This document shows positions 24,907 through 35,121 of a DNA stretch of 64,000 nucleotides, in pieces. This stretch comes from Spiroplasma taiwanense CT-1 (GTDB lineage: Bacteria; Bacillota_I; Bacilli_A; Mycoplasmatales; Mycoplasmataceae). The notes beneath the pieces were generated by a model that saw only the letters and a list, made by a program, of their open reading frames with translations, did no database searches and was not told the origin of the DNA. The first letter of the stretch is position 1; each line of letters begins with the position of its first letter. A program made the translations under genes and the position numbers. Location: assembly GCF_000439435.1 (NCBI RefSeq), contig NC_021846.1:124001-188000 (forward strand), in the 5' to 3' direction.

Positions 24907-26335
24907 TTTTGAAGTAATTATTGGAATTGAAAATCATGTTGAATTAAAAACAAAGTCAAAAATGTTTGGAATGGGACCAGTTTCATTTGGAAAAGAACCA
25001 AATACTCAAGTATCAGAAGTAGACATGGGATATCCTGGTGCTATGCCTTCAGTAAATAAAGAAGGTGTGAGGCTTGCATTATTAGCATGTAATGCTTTAA
25101 AAATGAAAATTGACTCATTACTTAGATTTGACAGAAAAAATTATTTTTATCCTGATCTTGTTAAGGGCTTTCAAATTACACAACAATACCACCCAATAGG
25201 AAGAGATGGGTATATCAAAATAAACACAGAAAGTGGAAGTTATAAAAATATTGAAATTGAAAGATTACATATTGAAGAAGATACTGCAAAACAAACCCAT
25301 AAAGGGAATTTTACTTATATTGATTATAATAGAAGTGGAGTTGGACTAATAGAAATAGTTACAAAACCAGTTTTACGAAATGCAAATGAAGCAATGGAAT
25401 ATGTAACTAATCTTAAAGAAATATTATTATTTTTAGGAGTAAGTGATGTCAAAATGAATGAAGGTTCATTGAGATGTGATATAAATATTTCATTAAGACC
25501 TTATGGGTTTAATGGCTATGGCTCAAAAGTAGAAATAAAAAATTTAAATTCAATAAATAATATTAAAAAATCAATTGAATTTGAAATAAAAAGACAATCT
25601 GCAATACTTCTTTCTGGTAATAAAGTGGATCAAGAAACAAGAAGATTTGATGAAAATTTGCAAGAAACAATTTTAATGAGAAAAAAAACTGATGCAATTG
25701 ATTATAAATATTTTAGAGAGCCAAATTTATTTCCAATTCAGCTTGATAAAAAATGAATAAATGAAGTAATTGAAAATGCACCTGAATTAGCAAGTGAAAA
25801 AAGAGAAAAATATATTAATATTTACGGTTTAAATCTAGATGATGCAAATTATATTTTATCAGATTTATTATTAACAAAATTTTTTGAAGATACAGTATCA
25901 CTAATTAATGAACCACAAAAAATTGCAAATTATTTAATAACAGATGTAAAGACTTTACTCAATAAAACTAATATTGAAATTTCTGAATCAACGCTAACAC
26001 CAGAAAAAATTAAGGATATTATAATTTTTTTAGAAAAGGGAATAATATCTTCAAAACATGTTAAAACAATTTTACCAATTGTTTTTGAAACAAATAAATC
26101 TATTCAATCAATAATTGATGAAAATAATTTAAAATTAATTTCTGATGTTAAAGAAATTACAAAAATTTTAGAACCAATTATTAAAAATAATATTAATTTA
26201 ATTAATGAAAATATTGAAACTAGACCAGAAAGAGTTGAAAAAACTGTAATGGGTTTATTGATGAAGGAAACAGGGGGAAATGTAAATCCAACTGTAGGAA
26301 CAGAAGTATTATTTAAATTAATTAAAAAAAGCTAA
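24899..26335 (+). CDS. gatB: aspartyl/glutamyl-tRNA amidotransferase subunit B
   Basis: At 478 residues this is full-length GatB, the kinase/transamidase subunit that binds the misacylated tRNA. Characteristic motifs are IGIENHVELKTKSKMF, RFDRKNYFYPDLVKGFQITQ, RLHIEEDTAK, GLIEIVT and KVEIKNLNS. The C-terminal third is the tRNA-binding YqeY-like domain, ending in NPTVGTEVLFKLIKKS. ATG at 24899 is preceded by AAAGGTGG inside gatA. The last codons overlap the stem of the terminator shared with the convergent ktrA. Confidence 0.97.
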
Positions 26336-26352
26336 CATGTTAGCTTTTTTAA
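26323..26352. terminator. bidirectional terminator between gatB and ktrA
   Basis: AAAAAAGCTAAC and GTTAGCTTTTTT form a near-perfect palindrome covering the gatB stop and reaching the ktrA stop on the other strand. A runs on one side and T runs on the other let it work in both directions. Confidence 0.85.
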
Positions 26353-27044
26353 TATTCAATTTCTTGTTCTCCTCTTACTTTTAATATTAAGTCATTTACA
26401 ATATTATTTTTAGCAAATACTACTAAAATATCGCCTTTTTTTAAAATGGTATATTCATCGGGCAATATTATTTTTCCATTTCTTTTTACTTGAATTATAA
26501 TAAAATCTTTATTTGAATTTAAACCAGCATCAAAAATTGATTTATCAAATATTTCTTCTTCTTCAACTTGAATGCTTGTAAAAACATATTCTCCATCTGC
26601 TGTTTGGACTTCACTTTCAATATCAAAAAGTGCCTTTGTTGCAACCATTTTTCCTGTGGTAACATCAGGAATAATTACTTGATCTTCTTCTAAACCAAGA
26701 GCTAGTAATATTCTTTTGTGTCTTTCATCTCTTGCTTTAACAATTATATTTTCTACGCCTAAGTCTATTAAATTTAAAACAGTTAGTATACTCGATTCCA
26801 TATTTCCACCAAAACATACAATAACACCATCAAATTGTGTAATTCCATTTTTTTCTAATGCATTTTTATTTGTAGCATCTAGAATTATTCCTTCCACAGA
26901 TTCAAATTCATTAATATGTAAATTTATTTTTTCTTCATCATAATCAAAAATTTTGATTAGTTGTTTTTTTTCATCTAAAGTTTGTGCAACAGATAACCCA
27001 AAATAATTTGCTCCAAATATTGCAAAACTTTTTTTTCTAGCCAT
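26349..27044 (-). CDS. ktrA: KtrA/TrkA-type potassium uptake regulatory subunit
   Basis: This 231-residue cytoplasmic protein has an N-terminal RCK nucleotide-binding domain (FAIFGANYFG, a GxxxxG Rossmann turn, then an acidic DYDEEK strand end) and a C-terminal TrkA_C domain from about residue 140. Such proteins form rings that gate the KtrB channel in response to ATP/ADP or NAD(H), and their C domain can bind cyclic di-AMP. I chose the ATG at 27044 because GAGGA lies just upstream; an in-frame ATG 36 bases earlier lacks a site. It is divergent from ktrB. Confidence 0.93.
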   Translation of the reverse strand: MARKKSFAIFGANYFGLSVAQTLDEKKQLIKIFDYDEEKINLHINEFESVEGIILDATNKNALEKNGITQFDGVIVCFGGNMESSILTVLNLIDLGVENIIVKARDERHKRILLALGLEEDQVIIPDVTTGKMVATKALFDIESEVQTADGEYVFTSIQVEEEEIFDKSIFDAGLNSNKDFIIIQVKRNGKIILPDEYTILKKGDILVVFAKNNIVNDLILKVRGEQEIEY

Positions 27045-27072
27045 ATAGTTCCTCAACTTTCTAACTTTTAAA

Positions 27073-27104
27073 TTATACAACTCTTTTATTGTTTGTTGTA
27101 TAAT
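27073..27104. promoter_or_regulatory. divergent promoters for ktrA and ktrB
   Basis: Two TATAAT boxes face apart: one on the plus strand at 27099-27104 and one on the minus strand at 27073-27078, each within the 93-base gap between the divergent starts. The matching -35 boxes are weak. The close spacing would allow joint control. Confidence 0.55.
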
Positions 27105-27137
27105 TTAATATAGATTTAAATAAGAGGTTTGTAATTC

Positions 27138-28802
27138 ATGGATAATAGTTCAAAAAAACCTAATAAATTAATTAAAGAAAAACAAACGAAAAAAAAGGAA
27201 AGAAAATCTCTTGATAAGGAGAATAACTTTTTTTCAAAACTTAAAAATTGATGGCCATTTTCAAGAATTAGTGGAAGAATAATTTCTATTTACTTAATTT
27301 CTATTTTAATTGGTGGTTTTTTGCTTTCAATTCCTGGAGTTGTTTTAACTGAACAAAATTATTGACAATTTATTACAGGTATGTTTACTGCTTCAAGCGC
27401 AATATCAGATACAGGTATAACAATATTGCAAACTAATACAAATTATTCTTTTATTGGTGAACTTTTAATTATAATAATGTGTCAAATTGGTGGAATAGGT
27501 ATTTTAACGGTTAAAATTGTTTTAATGGTAATGCTAGGCAGAAAAATATCCTTGGATGACCAAAGTGTTGCTCAAACAGAAAGAGGAAATAGTGCACTTT
27601 CAAATACAGTGGAAATGATACGTGATGCGTTTATCTTTTTACTTTGATTGGAAATAATAGGAGTTTTTTTTCTATTTTTTGGTTTTTATTTTACGCCAAT
27701 GGATTTAGGGACAGTTTATAATGAAAAATTTCAACCTTTAGAAAATTTAATTAATGAAAATAGTGTAACAAATCCATATCATGATTTTTCAAAATCTCTT
27801 TGAGCTGCAATTTTTCACTCTATTAGTGCTACAAATAATGCAGGGTTTGATATTGTAAGTGGAAATTCACTTTTACCATACAATCAAGGAAATTCACATG
27901 CTTATTTATTACAAGTTACTTTTTTATTTCAATGAGTAATTGGTGGTTTAGGTTATCCAACTTATCATGACATAAAAAGGAAAATTAAAGCAAAAAGAGA
28001 AGGTAAAACAGTTAGATTTTCATTGTTTACAAAATTAAATTTTATAATGTATTCTATATTATTTATTTTGGGACCATTGCTAGTATTTATGACAGAGCAC
28101 TTTACAGTAGAAGAAAGCAAAATTTTACTAGATGGAAAATATATTAAAGATACAGAGGGTAATATAAACTGAGTGACAACAGGAGAATGAAAGAAAACTC
28201 ACATATGAATAATGGATTTACTTTTTAATGTTTCTTCAACTAGAAATGCAGGTTTTGCAACTGTTGATGTTAATGAATTTACAGCAGGAAGTAAATTTGT
28301 AATGTCAGTTTGAATGTTTATAGGTGCAGCACCTTCATCAACTGCGGGGGGAATTAGAACAACAACATTTGCAATTTGTATTCTTGCAATTTATTCAATT
28401 ATGAGAAATAAAAAATCAGTAGAAGCATTTAAGAAGAAAATTCCTGATGATACAGTAAAAAGAGCTTTTGCAGTGGTGTTCCTTTCATTTTTTATTGTTG
28501 TTACAAGTATTTTTGTAGTTTATTTAGATAGTAATAAAATGTTATATGCAACAGATACGACAAAACATACAGAATCAACAATTATTAAATTAATTATGTA
28601 TGTTTGCAGTGCTTTTGGAACTGTAGGTTTTCAACCATTTTCAAATGAACAAATAATTCAATTAGGAGTTATAAGTAAATTAATGCTTGTTATTACAATG
28701 TTTGTTGGTCAACTTGGTATTTCAAATACGCTTCTTGCCTTTGTGAAACCAAGAAATAAACAAAATTTTGGATATTTAGAAGAGGAAGTAGTTATTGGAT
28801 AA
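27138..28802 (+). CDS. ktrB: KtrB/TrkH-type potassium transporter
   Basis: This 554-residue membrane protein has the four pore repeats of the SKT family. The filter turns are visible as SAISDTGIT, SATNNAGFD, SSTRNAGFA and SAFGTVGF. The conserved Gly lines the K+ pathway in each. A gating-loop region rich in Gly/Ser/Thr (APSSTAGGIRTTT) follows the third filter. The N-terminal 40 residues are very basic and cytoplasmic, longer than in Bacillus KtrB. ATG at 27138 follows AAGAGG by ten bases. Paired with the divergent KtrA it forms the Na+-dependent or proton-coupled potassium uptake system. Confidence 0.94.
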
Positions 28803-28835
28803 TTTTTATTAAAAAAATTAACTTAATTTTTTATT

Positions 28836-28919
28836 TATAATTAGTTAATAAAAAGGGGCGCTTATATGTAAACATTTACATTTTCTAAAAATTGACAAAA
28901 AAAATTAAAAGAATATACT
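28836..28919 (+). promoter_or_regulatory. promoter and operator-like palindrome before broken cation ATPase
   Basis: TTGACA (28892-28897) and TATACT (28914-28919) are 16 bases apart, one of the best promoters in the window. A palindrome TGTAAACATTTACA (28867-28880) lies 11 bases upstream of the -35. A further TATAAT at 28836-28841 could start a longer transcript that carries an SD-like AAGGGG and a bare AUG-UAA start-stop pair (28866-28871). A hairpin (GAAGA/TCTTC, 28931-28945) lies between the promoter and the ribosome site. Confidence 0.6.
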
Positions 28920-28955
28920 AGTATTATTGAAGAGTTAATCTTCCGAGGTGAAATA

Positions 28956-31697
28956 ATGAATCTTAATGAACAAGCACAGGAATTAAGTGATTCCCAAGTT
29001 GAAAGTGACATAAAAGAATGATATAAATTATCTAATAAAGAAATATGTGGTATTTTAGAAACAAATCAACATACAGGGCTTTCATTAAAAGAAGTTGAAA
29101 AAGACTTGAAAAATATGGAAGAAATACATTACCTAAAGCAAAAAAACCAAACTGATTTACTATTTTTATTAAAACTTTTTTAGACACTTTAAGTGCAATA
29201 ATGTTATTTGCAGGATTATTACAAATTATAGTTTTTTCAATAGCAAAGGAAATAACTGCACCAGATATTGCAGGAGTAGTTATTATATGTTTGATTGTTT
29301 TAACTAATTCAATTATTGCAACAATTCAAGAAGTAAAATCTATAAATCAGATTTCTTCATTAAATGAAAATAAACAATACGCAATTGTTTTAAGAAATTC
29401 TGAAAAAATGGAAATTGATATTGAGAAATTAGTTCCAGGTGATATAGTTTTTTTTAATTCTGGTGGATTTGTTCCAGCAGATATTAGAATTATTCAAAAT
29501 CAAGTTTTTAAAATTGATGAGTCAGCACTAACAGGTGAAAATGAGCCAGTAAAAAAAGTTTCAGACCCTCTTTTTGAAAAAAGTTTAATGCTTGGGGATC
29601 AAAAAAACATTGCTTTTATGTCAACTTTAGTAATTGGAGGAAAATTGATTGGTGTTGTTTTTGGCACAGGAAATAATTCAGAAATTGGAAAAATTGCTTC
29701 AAAAATTACAAAAAATAACACAATTAAAACTCCTTTAAAAAAAGTAATAAAATTAACAGCAGTTATTGGATTAACTTCAATATTTCTTGGTTTAATTCTA
29801 TTTTTAACTTCATGATTTTCAATGGATAAATTAGCAGAAAATCTACAAGGTTGAAATAAATTACTATTAATTGCAGTTTCAGCTGCAATTAGTGTAATTC
29901 CGGAGTCTTTAACTATTATTGTTAAAATTTGTTTAATGGTAGCCACTAAAAAAATGGCAGCAAAAAAGGTTATAATTAAAAATCCAAAATCAATTGAAAC
30001 ATTAGGTAATGTTAATGTTATTTGTACTGATAAAACTGGAACTCTAACAGAAAATAAGATGTTAGTAGATAAAATTTTTTTAAATTTTAGTGAATTAGAA
30101 CTTAAGGATTTTAATCCAAAAATATCTGAAACATTAATAAATTGTATTTCTTTGTGTAGTGATGCTGTTGTTGAAAATGAGAAAATAGGTAGTGCCATAG
30201 AAATTGCCACGCTAGATTTTATAAAGAAGTTTGATATTAATTATATTTCATTAAGAAAAAATATAAAAGACTTGATGAAATACCTTTTGATTCAAAAAGA
30301 AAAATGATGACTACTGTTAATGAAGTTAATGGTGAAAAAATTGTTTATACAAAAGGTGCAGTGGATTATCTTTTAAAAAAATGTAAATACAAATTAATAG
30401 ATAATAAAGTAAGTGAATTAACAATTGATGATAAGAAAAAAATTGAAGAGCACTTATATTATTTTGCGAAAAAAGGTCTAAGAGTTTTAGGATTTGCTCA
30501 GAAAAAATGTGAAGATAGAAAGTCTAATTATGAATCCAATTTAACTTTTTTAGGTTGCGTAGCAATTATTGATCCACCTCGTCAACATGTAAAAGAATCA
30601 ATAGAAGTTGCAAAAGAAGGTGGGATTAGAGTTATTATGATTACGGGAGATCATAAGATAACTGCTTTTGAGATTGCAACAAGACTTGGAATTGCTGATG
30701 AAAAATTTGATAGTGTAATTAGTGGTTCTGAAATTGAAGAATTAAGTAGAGAACAATTAAAAAATCGATTAAGAACAACAAATGTTTTGGCAAGAGTTAA
30801 TCCATAACATAAAGCATTAATAGTTGATTTATTACAAGAAGATCATAATATTGTTGCAATGACTGGAGATGGGGTTAATGATTCACCAAGTTTAGTTAAA
30901 GCAGATGTTGGAATTTCAATGGGTATTACAGAAACAGAAGTCGCAAAAGAAGTTAGTGATGTTATATTAGCTGATGATAATTTTAAAAGTATTATTTCAG
31001 GAGTTAATTCAGGAAGAAATGTTTATGAGAAAATAAAATATTTCATTTCATTTTTAGTTGCAGCTAATTTAAGCCAAGTTTTAACTTTATTAATGATTCT
31101 TGCTTTTTATCAGGATCTTGCTTTAAATTCTGTGAATATTTTATTTCATATTTTCGTTGTAGAAACCATTGTTGCAATTCCAATTGGAATGCAAAGAGAA
31201 AAAAAGGAGTAATGCAAAATTTACCGCCTCTAAATAAAAAAGAAAGTTTACTTAAAGGAATAATTGTGCAAATAATAATTACAAAAATATTTAATACATT
31301 ATTTGCAGTATTTAACTATCAAATTTCACTTTGATATTTACCAGATAATATAGATTTAGCAAAAGAATTTGGAAAAACAGGAACATATATTGCAATTATG
31401 TTAGCACCTATTTTTTATGCAATTTTATATAATAATTTCTTTTTACCAATAAAATCAAATAAAAAAATGAAGGGATTAGATAAATTTAAACCAAATAAGT
31501 GATTACTAATATTAATGTTTGTTGCTCTAGTATTAACTGTAATTACTTTAGTTTCAGTAGACTCAATAAATTTATTTTTTGATTTTAAGACAAAAAATAT
31601 ACCTGCTGGATTAGTTAGTATTTTTATTATTAATGCAATTTTACCTACTTTATTTATATTTGCTTTTTATAAACTTAATAATATTATTTTTAAATAA
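28956..31697 (+). pseudogene. broken P2-type cation-transporting ATPase
   Basis: This was a P-type ATPase of the calcium/PMA-like P2 class: DESALTGENEPV, CTDKTGTLTEN with the phosphorylated Asp at 30029, and TGDGVNDSPSLVKADVGISMG are all present. It is broken in at least four places. A one-base loss in an A run near 29100 (EVEK then RLEKYGRNTLP in another frame), a second near 30257, a third near 31203, and a nonsense TAA at 30805 in RVNP-x-HKAL, where Glu or Gln is usual. The promoter and GAGGTG ribosome site remain. The gene at 50940 is a different, intact P-type ATPase class. Sequencing error could explain the A-run losses, but not the nonsense codon easily. Confidence 0.88.
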
Positions 31698-31703
31698 TTG
31701 AAG

Positions 31704-31811
31704 TATAATTTAACTATGAAAAGAACGAGGGGGTTTTAAAAGATTATAGGCATTAATTTGATATTAATAAAAAAATGTACTGATTCTTTTAGACGTCAAT
31801 TTAAAAAATAA
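31704..31811 (+). promoter_or_regulatory. promoter and possible short leader ORF before ABC exporter
   Basis: TATAAT lies at 31704-31709. Downstream a strong SD-like GAGGGGG (31727-31733) precedes no ATG at useful distance; a 22-codon frame starts nine bases later only at ATT (31743) and ends with TAA at 31811. A seven-codon ATG frame (31716-31739) overlaps the SD. The orphan SD suggests a regulatory mini-ORF, but no start is convincing. Confidence 0.35.
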
Positions 31812-31856
31812 TACAATAAAATTCTTATTTCATCTTTTTAGAAAAGGGGTTTTATT

Positions 31857-33692
31857 ATGAAAGAAGATAAATTTAAAAGTGAAGGTGCCTTTTTAAAGAC
31901 ACTTTTTTACTATTATAAACAAGAATGAAAATTAACATTATTTATGTTATTAATTTGTATGATTATTGTATTATCTGCAATAATGCTGCCATTATTAACA
32001 CTACAAATGACAATGGCAATTAGTTACTCTTTGGGAGATGCAAGTGCTATTGATTCATCCGGGCTAATTAAATACTGAGGACTAAGTTGAATTCAGTTAA
32101 TTTATATTGCTGTGGGTATTGTTTTATTTTATTGTATAATTTCATTTTTATTTGATTATATTGCATATATAATGGGTAGAAAAATTGAAATAAGTTTACG
32201 TAATAGATGTTTAGAAAATTTGGTAAGACAAGATATTTCATATTATTCTAATAAAAAAATAGGAGAAATATTAACTAAAATTGTTTCTGATACACAAATT
32301 GTAGGAGATCAAGCAGTTCAAATACCGCTGCAATTGGGTATTTCTTTCTTTGAAATGATTGGTTCTACTTTACTAATGATTTTACTAGCATGAAAACTTG
32401 CATTTGTAACATTAGGAACATTTGCTTTTATAATGTTGACAATGTTATTTTGTTTTGTAGTTACAAGAAAAAAAGTTTCAAAAGTTCGTGAAAGTATAAC
32501 TGAAATAAATGGAAATGTTACAGATAGAGTTGCAACAGTTAGACTTATAAAATCAACAGGTAGTGAAAATTATGAGACTGATAGATTTAAAGAAGTTCAT
32601 AAAGATTATTATAAAAAGTCAAAAAAAGTTGGAGTAAGTCACTCTCTAATGTTAACAACAATGTGAGGTGGTATCTTTGCATTACAATTTTTAACAATAA
32701 TTGGAGCAATGTTAATTTATGGAAATGTAGCAAACCCAGAAAATGGATTGATTTTTTTTAAAACAACTTTTACTTCATATACTCTTGCACAAGGAATGAT
32801 GATAGGGCCATTATTTCAAGTTATGAATGCTTTATTTGGGTTGGCTCAAGCATCTGTTGCTTCTCAAAGAGTCCAAAATACAATTAAAAGCAAGTCAATA
32901 ATGAATCCACATTTCTGAGATGGAGAAATTGTAAGTTCAATCAAAGGTAATATAGAATTTAGAGAAGTGGAGTTTGCTTACCCAGAAAAACCAGAAAAAA
33001 TTATTTTACCAAAATTTAATTTTATTTTTGAAGAATCAAAAAGTTATGCGTTTGTTGGAGAAACAGGAAGTGGTAAGTCAACAATTGCAAAATTATTACT
33101 TAGATTTTATGACCCAACTAAAGGGAAAGTAATTATAAATAAAAATTTAAATTTAAAAGATGCAAAATTATCAAGTTATTTAAATCATGTTGGGTATGTA
33201 GAACAAGACCCCCAAATATTATTTGGTGATGTTTTTGAAAATGTTAAATACGGAAAATTTGATGCTACAAATGAAGAAGTAATAGAAGCATGTCAAAAAG
33301 CAGAACTTCATGAATTAGTCATGACTTGACCTGAACAATATAATACAATTCTTGGAGAAAGAGGTTTTATGTTAAGTGGAGGTCAAAAACAGAGATTAAT
33401 TATTGCAAGAATGTTTTTAAAAAATCCACAAATTTTAATTTTAGATGAAGCTACTAGTGCTTTAGATAATATTGTTGAAAAAGAAATTCAAAAAAAATTA
33501 GATTTACTGATGAAGGGAAGAACAACAATTACTATTGCACATAGATTAAGCACTATTAAGAATGTTGATGAAATAATAGTTTTAGGAGCAAATGGAAAAG
33601 GAATTGTTCAAAGGGGAAAATTTAATGAATTAAAAAATGAACCTGGACATTTTCAAAAACTTTATAATGCAGGGTTATTAGAATCAAACTAA
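31857..33692 (+). CDS. ABC exporter, fused membrane and ATPase domains
   Basis: This 611-residue half-transporter has six membrane segments (about residues 20-340) followed by an ATPase domain. Walker A is GETGSGKST at residues 401-409, the signature LSGGQKQRL, Walker B ILILDEATSALD and the switch His IAHRLST. It belongs to the MsbA/LmrA-like type that works as a homodimer and exports lipids, drugs or peptides. The ATG at 31857 is preceded by AAAAGGGG. Several Trp residues are encoded by TGA. It is transcribed alone, from the promoter at 31704, and ends at a strong terminator. No neighbouring gene points to a substrate. Confidence 0.93.
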
Positions 33693-33697
33693 AGATT

Positions 33698-33735
33698 AAG
33701 CTTTTTGAGTTAAATATTCAAAAAGCTTTTTTTTA
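33698..33735 (+). terminator. intrinsic terminator after ABC exporter
   Basis: AAGCTTTTTGA (33698-33708) pairs with TCAAAAAGCTT (33718-33728), an 11-bp stem, followed by T7. Confidence 0.9.
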
Positions 33736-33813
33736 GTTTTATAACTTTTATATATTTGTTATAGAATAATTAATGTCGTTAAATAAAAAAATAAAGAAAA
33801 TATTAAAAAAATA

Positions 33814-33843
33814 TTGATTTTAAATAAATAAATATGCTATTAT
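33814..33843 (+). promoter_or_regulatory. promoter of the Asn-Glu-Val-Thr tRNA cluster
   Basis: TTGATT (33814-33819) and TATTAT (33838-33843) are 18 bases apart, with TGC directly before the -10 as an extended element. The first tRNA starts 25 bases downstream. Confidence 0.65.
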
Positions 33844-33868
33844 GAATAAGTAGATTTTCTCTATCTAT

Positions 33869-33944
33869 GGCTTTTTAGCTCAGTTGGTAGAGCAACCGGC
33901 TGTTAACCGGTTGGTCGCAGGTTCGAGTCCTGCAAAAGCCGCCA
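33869..33944 (+). tRNA. tRNA-Asn (GTT)
   Basis: Complete cloverleaf of 76 bases with encoded CCA. The anticodon loop reads CTGTTAA, giving GTT. First gene of a four-tRNA cluster. Confidence 0.97.
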
Positions 33945-33951
33945 TTTTTAT

Positions 33952-34027
33952 GGCCTGTTGGTGAAGTGGTTAACACACACGGTTTTCATCCGTGCACACA
34001 CGGGTTCGAACCCCGTACAGGCTACCA
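33952..34027 (+). tRNA. tRNA-Glu (TTC)
   Basis: Complete cloverleaf of 76 bases with encoded CCA; acceptor GGCCTGT pairs with ACAGGCT, and the loop gives anticodon TTC. GatCAB likely also uses Glu-charged tRNA(Gln), which is not in this window. Confidence 0.96.
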
Positions 34028-34044
34028 ATATTTTTTATTTTTTT

Positions 34045-34120
34045 GGAGTGTTAGCTCAGTTGGGAGAGCTCCTGCCTTACAAGCAGGCGGTCGGCGGTTC
34101 GAACCCGTCACACTCCACCA
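34045..34120 (+). tRNA. tRNA-Val (TAC)
   Basis: Complete cloverleaf of 76 bases with encoded CCA; acceptor GGAGTGT pairs with ACACTCC, anticodon TAC. Confidence 0.97.
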
Positions 34121-34128
34121 TTTTCTTC

Positions 34129-34204
34129 GCTGATGTGGCTCAATTGGCAGAGCAACTGACTTGTAATCAGTAGGTTGTAGGTTCAAGTCCTATCATCAGC
34201 ACCA
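34129..34204 (+). tRNA. tRNA-Thr (TGT)
   Basis: Complete cloverleaf of 76 bases with encoded CCA; acceptor GCTGATG pairs with CATCAGC, anticodon TGT. Confidence 0.97.
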
Positions 34205-34219
34205 GTTATGAATTTTAAC

Positions 34220-34241
34220 CAACCTCAAAGGTTGTTTTTTT
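34220..34241 (+). terminator. intrinsic terminator after tRNA-Thr
   Basis: CAACCT and AGGTTG form a 6-bp stem with a CAA loop, followed by T7. Confidence 0.8.
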
Positions 34242-34273
34242 ATGTAATAAAATTGTTATAAGGAGAAAAAAAT

Positions 34274-34654
34274 ATGAAAAAAAGTTTAGCTATTATTTCA
34301 TATATTCTACTATCAATATTATTATTAAATAATTTGTTAACTTTTATTTTTATACAAGAAATTTCATTAAAAACAAATAATGAGAGTTTGGAATTAATTT
34401 CATCAGGACTAATTATTGTATATATTTTTGAAACTATTACTTTTATTTGATTAGTTATTCTATTATTATTTTTAATAATTAACAGAATTAAAACTTCATT
34501 TATTAGTTCAATTATGATGATTATAATCGGTGTAATATTTTTATTTTCATTTATTTTAGTCACTTGAATATTTGGAACAATAAATATTATTTGTGGAATT
34601 GGTATAATTACTACTGCTTCAATTCATTTAAAAAATCACAGAAATAGTTTATAA
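34274..34654 (+). CDS. small membrane protein of unknown function
   Basis: This 126-residue protein sits between two tRNA groups. It starts at ATG 34274 behind AAGGAG (12 bases upstream, slightly long spacing). Four hydrophobic segments fill most of the chain, with two in-frame TGA Trp codons at 34448 and 34565 and a basic C-terminus (HLKNHRNSL). I recognise no family. The frame is open and well initiated, and both TGA codons fall in hydrophobic segments where Trp is plausible, so it is probably real. Confidence 0.7.
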
Positions 34655-34706
34655 AAAATTTATTTTTATCTTTAAAAAATGTTATTATAAATGTGTTATT
34701 TTTATT

Positions 34707-34782
<76 letters not shown>

Positions 34783-34786
34783 TTTC

Positions 34787-34871
34787 CCGGGATTGGCGGA
34801 ATTGGCAGACGCACCAGACTTAGGATCTGGCGTGGTAACACGTGGGGGTTCAAGTCCCTTATCCCGGACCA
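34787..34871 (+). tRNA. tRNA-Leu (TAG)
   Basis: Class II tRNA of 85 bases with a long variable arm and encoded CCA; acceptor CCGGGAT pairs with ATCCCGG, anticodon TAG. Confidence 0.96.
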
Positions 34872-34883
34872 ATCTGAAATAGG

Positions 34884-34910
34884 ATCATCCATTAAGATGA
34901 TTTTTTTTAT
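34884..34910 (+). terminator. intrinsic terminator after tRNA-Leu
   Basis: ATCATC and GATGAT pair around CATTAA, followed by a run of T. Confidence 0.75.
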
Positions 34911-34936
34911 TTTTTTATAAAAAATGCAAAATTATA

Positions 34937-34944
34937 TGTATAAT
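34937..34944 (+). promoter_or_regulatory. -10 box of the uracil permease leader transcript
   Basis: TATAAT at 34939-34944 with TG directly upstream. It lies 26 bases before the leader peptide start, so the leader is at the extreme 5' end of the transcript. Confidence 0.55.
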
Positions 34945-34969
34945 AATTTTTAAGAAAAGTGAGGAAATT

Positions 34970-35071
34970 ATGCAAAAAAGCATTTCTATAAAATCATTAA
35001 ATAAAATAAGTGTAATGTTTTTAGAACCTCTTTTTTTCAATTTATATTTTTATAAAATTATAATTATTTAA
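34970..35071 (+). CDS. putative leader peptide upstream of uracil permease
   Basis: A 33-codon frame begins at ATG behind GAGGAAATT and ends with TAA two bases before an intrinsic terminator hairpin. The peptide starts MQKSISIKSLNKISVMF, then LEPLFFNLYF, and ends in KIIII. The SD, the position right after the promoter, and the terminator placed between it and the permease make it a candidate attenuator leader rather than a functional protein. No known homologue is recognised. The only evidence for translation is the SD and the start codon. Confidence 0.55.
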   Translation: MQKSISIKSLNKISVMFLEPLFFNLYFYKIIII

Positions 35072-35072
35072 G

Positions 35073-35100
35073 CAATCATTTTTATGATTGATTTTTTTTT
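35073..35100 (+). terminator. attenuator-like terminator between leader and uracil permease
   Basis: CAATCAT and ATGATTG form a 7-bp stem with a four-base T loop, followed by A and nine T. It lies between the leader stop codon and the permease ribosome site, where it would cut transcription unless bypassed. No other promoter for the permease is evident. Confidence 0.8.
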
Positions 35101-35121
35101 GTAATTTAGAAGGAGAAAATT

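Noticed and set aside
33958-34173. Open frame of 71 codons across tRNA-Glu, Val and Thr
   Set aside because: It also covers only tRNA genes and spacers and has no ribosome site.
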